DNA of 64,000 nucleotides from Cubamyces lactineus (taxonomy: Eukaryota; Basidiomycota; Agaricomycetes; Polyporales; Polyporaceae), in contig JACDTU010000010.1 in assembly GCA_022376465.1 (NCBI GenBank), forward strand, positions 930,001 through 994,000, read 5' to 3'. A program made the position numbers and the translations under genes. The notes under the pieces are model-generated. The model ran no database searches and had not been told where the DNA came from. It saw only the letters and a list, made by a program, of their open reading frames with translations. Numbering within the stretch: the first letter of the stretch is position 1; the number at the start of each line of letters is the position of its first letter. Of the stretch, positions 56,657 to 64,000 are shown one piece after another.

Positions 56657-59600
56657 TCACTGCTGACCCTGCTGTTGTTGCTGCTGCTGCCACTCCAAGA
56701 ATTCGTCATGGCGCTTCTTCTGCAACGTCCACTCCTTCTGCAGCTTCTTGCCCGCACTCTTGCTAAGCTCCTTCCCCTCGCCGTCCGTCAGCGGGATGCC
56801 GTTGTCGTCCCAGCTAGAGTATGTTCCCTCCGGCACGTTCGGTGGCCGGAACAGCTCCTGTGGCGGAATACGGCCCTTCTCGAGCGCTGCGAGACGCTTC
56901 TGACGCTCCGCCTCCACTGCGGCCGCTTTGCGCGCTGCCTTCGCTTCCGCCAGTGCGCGCTTTTCCTCGCGCGCCTTGATGAGTTCTTCGGGGGGAACGA
57001 GCTTCACGAGCGCCTTGCCATCTACGTCAGGGACGTCAAAAACACAATCGGAGCGCACAGGCCGGAGGGCGATTTTGCGGGTGTAGAAAGGAAGGGAAGC
57101 CAATGTCGAGCAACAGGGTTTGGGGAAACGGTCAGTAGGTTATCAGACATAACGCGCAGGCGCGCAGAAGCACGGACTAGCGTACCTTCCTGGTCATCCA
57201 GGGCCACGCCCAGCGGCACGAGATCGACATCGCGGAGCTTGTCAGAGAGCGCGAGGATGTCCTTGAGCGCATTGTCGCCCTTCGCGATCGCGAGCTTCCG
57301 CACGCCGTCCCTAAAGGAGGATAGCGTCCGAAGGTAGGGCATGAGGATCTCCTCCCGCTAACAGAAGCATCGTTAGTATGATCCCAAAGCGCCGACCACT
57401 GTCCCTAAAACCTGGCCTAGTGCCAGACAGGGGCAAGCGGGGGAGGTAAAGAGGCAGAAAAATGTCGGACTGAGACGCACGTTCACGCTACCCTCGTCCG
57501 CGCTCCGTTCCTGACCCCAGCCAATTTCTTGCGTCTCGCCCTCGCCGAGGCCAAACATACGAAGCATGTCACCGACCCAGCGCGCGACGCGCTGGACGAG
57601 CCCGATCTCGAGATTGCCGCCGGGAGCCTTGATGTAGACATTCGTCTTCGAAACCAGCTCGCGGAGGATATTGATTGCTTCCGGGGTGTTGAACGAGTCG
57701 CAGAGCGCTGCGCGGAAGGCGGCCTGGCTCGCGTGGAAACTAGGAAAGGAAGATTAAAACGAAATAATGATGAGCGCGTCTTGTTCATTGTCGCCATTAG
57801 CGAGCCGCAAATTCACCTGTCAGTGAGCTCTCGCTCAGGCTGCTGGAAACGATTCTTCCCGTCAAGCTGCGGGCCCTCCGCTTCTGCTTGACTGACAAGC
57901 GCCTTGACATTGGTGAAGAAGTTCTGCCGTGATCGTGATGAGCAGTTACGACATGCATGCAGGCGGGGGATAGAGCGTGGGGGGTTTTAGGTTACGATAC
58001 GTACGTTAAACGCAATCTCGATGCCCCGCACTTCTCCCGTCATGAGCGACTCGGAGAAGTCAACCTTGGAGTTCCAGAGCTGCGTCAGGAACGCCAGTCG
58101 CAATTGACGCGCAGTATACTTCTGCAAGATTTCCTGAAAACGGGCGACAAGGGATGCGCGTCAGTATACGGCGCGAGCACACCGGTCGTGTGAGACGCTC
58201 TGCGAAAAAAGAGGCCGAGCTCACATCAATGGTAATGAAGTTTTTGAGCGACTTGCTCATCTTAAGCCCTTCGATGTGCAGATGTCCGGTGTGGATGAAA
58301 TAGTTCACCCAAGCGGAGCAGTTGTGATAGGCCTAGTGACAGGTCCCATAGCCGTGGTCAGGAGCATGCTGGCGTCTGATTGACAGACATGCGTACCTCG
58401 GACTGCGCCATTTCATTATCGTGGTGGGGGAACGCCAGGTCGATGCCGCCGGAATGGATGTCCATGTTGTCTCCAAAGATCGCAGACGCCATAACCGAGC
58501 ACTCAATGTGCCACCCTGGGCGTCCCGGCCCCCACGGCGACGGCCATGAGGGCTCGCCGGGTTTGGACGCCTTCCATAGCGCGAAGTCTGCGGGAGAGCG
58601 CCGACCGGTCGTGACGGAAAGCGCGCCCTCGCCCTCTTCGAGGAGCTCGCGATTCCCTTTACTCCACGGCTCGAGCTTCGCGTACGAGTGGTTGTCGGCT
58701 TTGTCGAACGCGCGGGTGTCGAAGTAGACGCTGCCGTCGACCTCGTATCCGTACCCGTTCTTGACGATTCCCTCGACGAATGAGACAATCTCCGGTACGT
58801 ACTCCGTCACGCGCGTCAGTGTGTCTGGGTCCCGGACGCGGAGACGGCGCATGTCCTTGAAGAATTCGCCTTCCCAGTATGCCGCTAGCGAGCGGAAAAT
58901 AGTGTGATCGCTGACAGTGCTCCCGAGCTGACGTCTTTTGAATAAGGTCACATCCCTGCAATGCTGCATTGTATACTGACCTCCTTATCCAAGACGAGCG
59001 CAAGGACATCTTTTGCAACGTCGATCAGCGCATGTGCATTTTCTGCGCTGGTTTGGCCAGATTTTAGTTGCTCATCTGCTTGAACAAGCGCGTTGAAGGT
59101 AGCATTCTAAATAGACGCGATGAGAGTTCCTCCGTCATCGAAGCCCGAGCCCGACTTACAGAAGCATTGAAATGCATCTCAAACTTTTCATCTCTTTGCA
59201 AGCCCTGCTGCCTCCACTCCCTATCTTGGAAGCGCTCTACGAGCTTGGGCCACTGGTCCTGTTCACTGCCAGCGGATGGACGATCGGACTCCGAAAGGCC
59301 CTTGGCGACTTTCGACTGCACGTAGGAAGTCCAAGCTGTGCGTACTTTCTCGATGAGTTGCGGGGTCAAGGACGTTGTTCCCGAGCGGAAGTTTGAGATG
59401 AGATGGTTGTGGCGAGCGCGCAGGATGATCTACAAGGGTATATATATTAGAGCTCAGATAGCGTACTTAGTAGATGATACAAGCGACACACCTTGTCGTC
59501 AATGTCTGTAATGTTCATAACAAAGTGGACGTCGTAGCGGAAGTAATCCGTCATGATTCTCCGGAGGATGTCCTGAGTGACATAGTTCCTGGGTACAGGC

Positions 59601-59893
59601 GATTCTCTTCAACCAGAGAGCGAGGTAGGATCTGTCGGATCAAGGCTCACCTGGCATGACCCATATGCGATGCATCGTACACAGTGGGTCCACAGTTATA
59701 CCACTTTACATGACGTCCGTTGATCGGGACGAACTCCGTCTGCGGCGGACGAACCTCAGATACAACACCGCGAGGAGACGACGATCGCTGAGTGAAGACC
59801 GACTTTGGTACGCGTCAATGAGTTATAGACTTTGAGAGTAGGCTCTTGAGCCTTCTGGGCCGGGAGTGACCATGGTGGCTGTTGGACGGCCAT
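56657..59893 (-). CDS. Cysteinyl-tRNA synthetase
   Basis: Twelve exons: 59893-59804, 59739-59651, 59588-59492, 59429-59160, 59106-58981, 58927-58397, 58332-58225, 58133-58005, 57923-57817, 57739-57481, 57357-57186, 57021-56657, giving 780 residues. Class I signatures: HMGH at 55-58 within [17 protein letters not shown] (Zn-binding Cys46), [24 protein letters not shown], and KMSKS at 425-429. The eukaryote-specific insertion between Rossmann halves and a charged C-terminal extension ending in a glutamine run are present. It charges tRNA-Cys. An in-frame ATG at 59995 adds 34 residues (MLVSLRLHLSRPCKSLHRPL onward) with six Arg/Lys and no acidic residue, a plausible mitochondrial presequence, so one gene may serve cytosol and mitochondria. 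A 53-base intron-like segment (59906-59958) within that extension would break the frame if spliced. Confidence 0.95.
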
Positions 59894-62066
59894 TGAGTTG
59901 TTCCCCTGGGTCTTGCAGCGCGGTGCGTACACAGAGAGCGGTCTATGAAGTGATTTACAAGGACGAGATAGGTGAAGACGGAGGGAAACAAGCATTCAAC
60001 GGAGAGCAAGAGGATTCCAACGCCGCGCGGAATCAATACTCGCGGCCTTGGATGAGTCGATACTGGCCCAAAATGAGCACAAGCCACTTAATGGCAGCTC
60101 TCACTATGGGCGTCTATCGGCAATACTGCACTTTACCATATTCGGAACCTCTACCAATCGTGGCAAGTTCAAGCGCAATCCTTCAATCCTCTCCGACAGT
60201 GTGGACACTGTATCTGAATGCCGCAGCGCCGACTCGTGCTTCCAGACATTATGTTCTCTACGCACAGCCTGTCCAGACATTCTGCATTGCCCACGTGAAC
60301 TTTGACACTGGCTGTGCATGTCTAGTTGTCTCAGCAATCCAAGAACTCCGAGCCGGTCGTGAGTTCTGGGCCCTGGCTACCCACATAGTACCGGGTCTGC
60401 ATCTGAATGTGGTTGACAGTCCGGAATACCGTGTCATGGCTTTGAGATTATGGCAGTGAACGCCGTAACTATATACTGTGATCACGCAGTGCCTTTGGCG
60501 TGCCAGCTTGGCGTGCTAGCTTTGGACCTTCAGGACTCATGGAGTATGCCCTTGTTCAGGTACGCCTCATGTGTGTCTGACGTTCGTGCTCTGATTACGA
60601 TTTGCTGACATACAATATCCGAAGCATCAGATACGTGCTTCGCCCCTTCCTCAATTGCGGCCCACTGATCAAAAGGCTTGCTGTGTACAGCCTCGCAGCA
60701 TGAACGCCCAGATCTTCCTATTCTTTTCCAATGTTCTTGCATGGTGGGACGTCTGCCGGCATGAGCACTACTTGAAGCAGATTAACAGTGGGGTTGAATG
60801 CCAGGTTGGTACTACGTACCTTCGATCTCTCTCCAGGTTCAATACCGCACTGTCAATGAGTGAAGCTGCTCCCATCGATACATCCGTAGGCAGTGATACT
60901 CGTTTTGACCCACCAAGTCTCATGCTAACACAAGTATCACACCTTTGGACATACTAGGGCGGTCTAGATGTTACGCAATTTCTGGTATGCATGGGACTAC
61001 TCCCGCTCAATACGCCGCCTGAACCGTATATGACGGTAGTATAAGACTCAACTGTCCTTCGGGATGCAATTGCTGACTGTTGCTCAAACCGTAGATCGTA
61101 CCACAAACTAGATACCAACCACGTCAATACACTGGACCTCTCCACGCCCCTATGCAGTTTGAATGTCTACTGAGCGATGCCCTCAACCAGGATATGACGG
61201 GCCTGATCAATCATGACGCCAGGGCTTTCTCACCCGCGATGCGGCTCCCACAGAAGATGTCAATCGTGTTCCAGGTGGGTCATCCTACGTATAATCTGTT
61301 TCGGTCATACTCAGCCCGTGTCGTGCAGTTCTGCGGATATGACTCGCGCTACTCTCGTCAAGTTCACATCCTCCGAGCCCATTCTACGCCTCCTACTCGA
61401 GGACAGTTAGCGATTGTCGTGGCTCGTGAAGTGCATCGCTTTCTGGTGAGCACCTTTGCTGCTCCGTGACGCTATCACTAGAATAGGGGAACGTATATGG
61501 CGCAGACGGGGGCTGCACAAGCAGGCAAACCACTCCAATTTGGTGGTCGGTACATCATCGGCCTAGAGGACCTCGTACTGGTCGATGTTCAGCACGTGTC
61601 TAAATCCACCTTGCAGCCTACGATCGCAATTCGAACGCAAGCCCTGGCATAGATTACTTGTTGCGGCATGCGCATCGGCCGACAGAACAAGAATATATTT
61701 AGAATTGGAAGGAACCATGGAAAGCCACGGACTGCGGAGTCACACAGGTTGAACTGATCTACGCTCACTGCCTCACGTCCTCGTTCCAGCCGAGTACAGT
61801 CCCCCCATATTTCTGCGCTTCCCGGGTGTGATAATTGCGCAGAGCGCGATCATCACACCGTGTATTAACTTAGCTTGTGGTATATGAGCCGTTCGAGACA
61901 CCTGTGTATATACCGTTGTATGATTGTCACCTCATGTTTGTGATATTGCCCGTCGCTTTCGTAGTCTCTGGAACATCTGACATGTATAATCTGATTGGGC
62001 ATCCATATCAGAATCGACCGAAGGACTCATTTGCGCCCACTTACATGACCCTTTCCCTGTGTTAGG
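59894..62066. other. 2.2 kb stretch between CysRS and NADH pyrophosphatase with coding-like scraps
   Basis: The left edge carries the CysRS leader and promoter. The DNA is less GC-rich than the genes. Plus-strand frames at 59866-60459 (197 codons), 60655-60957 and 61152-61445 plus 61482-61652 look partly protein-like (for example GKPLQFGGRYIIGLEDLVLV), and minus-strand frames at 60104-60337 and 60530-60742 do too. None has a domain I recognise, and the only obvious join would need a 36-base intron. A decayed or lineage-specific gene is possible. Confidence 0.35.
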
Positions 62067-63681
62067 CTAGACCCCAGCTCGACCGTGGGCCCACTCGGAG
62101 ATTAGCACCCCTGCCGTCATATTCAACGGCGGCAGCTTGAACGCCGGTGCATCAGCAGGCGACTGGGGTGCGCTGTCTCCCTGTAGCTTCGAGCCGTTGT
62201 CGTCATTTCCGGAGAAGATCGACCCTTGATCCCGCCGGGTGAGCGTTCGCCCCTCCCTGTGATTAAGTACGTTCAGGATCTCTTCCCGTGTGTACCACCG
62301 CGCCTCTGTGGAATCGAAGGTCAGATGGGGCTGTCATCTGTGGACCGTGGCGGTACTGACCTTCAAGCTCATTGTCGAGGTCGGTGCGGATTGGTTCGGC
62401 GGAGCTCGCAGTTGCGTAGAAGCCGGTGAGAAGGGTCGAAGGAAAAGGCTGTCAAAGTGTCAGACACGACCACTGTTCCCGACAGCATGCCACAATAAGG
62501 CGACGCACCCAGGGTAGAGTGGAGTGGTACCGGATATTCCAGACTTTCACACCGGCCTCCTCCCACAGTTCCCGCTTGACTGCGTCTTCAAACGACTCTC
62601 CCGGCTCGAGGAAACCAGACAAGCACGAGTAGAACTTCTGCGGCCAAGGTCTCTGCCAACAAGCGGCAAGCGTCAGCTCCACAATCCCACACATGTCCGG
62701 ATCGAAATGAACGCACATTTCTCCCGAGGAGGATCTTATCACCCGACTCGTTGACGACAGCCATGACCACCACCGCGTCAGTCCGCGGGTGCTCAAAGTT
62801 ATGCAAGCCCCGCGCAGTCGGACACGGCTTTCTACCGGTGTTGTCCGCCCAAGGGAGGAGCGAAGAGCACGACAGTTTCCATCCGGCCCACAAGGAGTAC
62901 ACGGGAGATCCGCATGCAGGGCAATGCTGTACAAGAGATCTCGGTATAAAAGCGAGCCCGATCGTCCGCTCACTACGGGGCGCGGGGGAGGCGATTTCTA
63001 CGACAATACACATACCTTGTTGCGCGCGTTCCAGTCCGTGATGCTGCGTGCCTCCGCGAAGAGCGCGGTCTCGACCGCGTCGAAGCTGCCCATCGCCGCC
63101 CTCGGCTCCGAGAAGGACAACTCCGCGCCCGCTTGCGCCGCTGCGGACCTGTGCAGCACGCCGTCTACTTCGGACGCGGCGACGTCCGAGACGTCGAGCG
63201 AGAAGTACGGAGTGCCGTCGATGTGCGCGAGTAGCCTCTCCGCGCTCGCCTTGGCGCTGAAGTCGGACGAGGGCAACGCATTGGCAGATTCCGCGCTTCC
63301 CGTCTCGTGCAGCCCGAGGAAAAATATGGGCGTTCCGCGGAACCGAGCGGCCGCTAGTCCAGGAACATCGTTGGAGGCGAGGTCGCCTGTGTTCTGACCC
63401 TGCGAGAAGAATGGCTCCGGGCCCAGGAGCGGTCTCACGTCGTTCGTGGTCAAGCGAGCGAGGGTCTGCTTCGCGCTCGGTTGGCTTTGTAGAAGCGGTT
63501 GACCTTCTCTGAACACAAGCCATCGGGTTGCGGGGACGCTTACTACGGCGTTCAGGAACGTTGACGAAGAGCGGAGCCATGAGAGGCGGTTGATGAGAAC
63601 TTTGCCATAAGTGCTGCAGATGGAGGCAGAAGTCGGTGCTCGATTCGTGTGTAAAAAGAAGCTAGCTCACCCTGCGCTCAT
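62067..63681 (-). CDS. NPY1: NADH pyrophosphatase (Nudix, zinc-ribbon; Npy1/NUDT12 type)
   Basis: Six exons: 63681-63671, 63613-63016, 62926-62717, 62652-62509, 62448-62361, 62305-62067, giving 429 residues. The order is an N-terminal domain beginning NRLSWLRSSSTFLNAVVSVP, a zinc ribbon (HCPACGSPVYSLWAGWKLSC with a later Cys-Pro), and a perfect Nudix box (GFLEPGESFEDAVKRELWEE followed by AG). Family members cleave NADH to NMNH and AMP and can remove NAD caps from RNA. The motif downstream, normally SQPWPFPxS, reads STLPWPFPS here (Gln replaced by Leu) at the exon 4-5 junction. No C-terminal SKL peroxisomal signal; the end is HGRAGV. The first exon is 11 bases (MSAG), chosen because it restores the conserved start of the N-terminal domain. 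Confidence 0.93.
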
Positions 63682-64000
63682 CCTGGTGACTGTCTGCAGG
63701 GGTAGTATATGCTAACTGCAGATGGTGCACAGGAGACCTAGGACGATCCTGCGCTGATATATTGTACTTCAGATTCGATATTTGGGCAATCCTACGTTCC
63801 CCGAGAGAGAGCACGAAGAGATGCAAGGCGTGATGCCTGGCCCGATATGCGCCGAGAGCAATTGTAGGTCAAACCCCCGGAGGAAGAGGGACAACACGGC
63901 AAATAGACCACTGTCTGAATCGAGGCATGTGTCCCCTGAGTCTGCCCTATTATCCCTCTGCACCGGCGCTCAAAAGAAGCATACCCCTGGAGGTTCCTGG
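63682..64000. other. Upstream region of the NADH pyrophosphatase gene
   Basis: 319 bases to the window edge, expected to hold the promoter. I see no TATA box or coding frame. Confidence 0.4.

Noticed and set aside
61152..61652. Two-exon gene joined by GTGAGC...CTAG
   Set aside because: The intron would be only 36 bases, shorter than any other here (minimum 46), and no family resemblance supports the product. Kept only as a finding.
1..64000. Transposons, CRISPR arrays, prokaryotic operons, viral genes
   Set aside because: No transposase, reverse transcriptase, capsid or polymerase motif, no long terminal or spaced repeats seen. Intron-rich genes show this is eukaryotic DNA.

Overview
The window is nuclear DNA of a filamentous basidiomycete, most probably an Agaricomycete. 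The evidence is the gene structure: almost every gene is cut by many short GT-AG introns of about 46-85 bases, exons are often tiny (11, 21, 23 and 27 bases), and protein families are typically fungal (WOPR regulator, CsbD-like small protein, Ppg1 phosphatase, Cys3/MetR-type bZIP). I rebuilt 18 protein genes by hand from splice sites, frame continuity and family motifs; 17 are complete and one (eIF3c) runs off the left edge. I found no transposon, rRNA gene or convincing tRNA gene. No operon logic applies; neighbouring genes mostly share only promoters.

Left part (1-16 kb) is dense. In order it holds eIF3c (minus, partial), a small membrane protein with an internal duplication resembling mitochondrial OM14-type proteins (minus), trans-3-hydroxy-L-proline dehydratase (minus), a CLASP microtubule protein (plus), mitochondrial ribosomal protein bL34m (minus), a CLIP-170-type protein with CAP-Gly and zinc knuckles (plus), and a CsbD-like stress protein (plus). 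CLASP and CLIP, physical partners in other eukaryotes, are separated only by the small bL34m gene.

Middle part (16-40 kb) alternates single genes with gene-poor stretches of 2-3.5 kb: a CRAL-TRIO protein with a C-terminal membrane segment (plus), Ppg1-type protein phosphatase (minus), a C2H2 zinc-finger regulator (plus), splicing factor Cwc24 with CCCH and RING domains (minus), a Cys3/MetR-like bZIP factor with two candidate uORFs (minus), and a bacterial-ManC-like mannose-1-phosphate guanylyltransferase with an added coiled-coil N-terminus (minus).

Right part: a WOPR (Gti1/Pac2) regulator at 47.4-48.5 kb sits alone between gene-poor tracts of 7.1 and 6.1 kb, the largest in the window. Then follows a compact housekeeping cluster: glycolipid transfer protein and free-methionine-R-sulfoxide reductase share a 291-base divergent promoter, and cysteinyl-tRNA synthetase follows with an in-frame upstream start that could add a mitochondrial presequence. 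A 2.2 kb stretch with coding-like scraps and an Npy1-type NADH pyrophosphatase close the window.

The points most worth following up are the CLASP-CLIP neighbourhood, the isolated WOPR locus, the possible dual-targeting start of CysRS, the duplicated exon-intron unit in the OM14-like gene, the bZIP uORFs, the ManC-type enzyme, and stop-free introns of 3n length in the phosphatase and CRAL-TRIO genes. All exon models are manual and need transcript confirmation.
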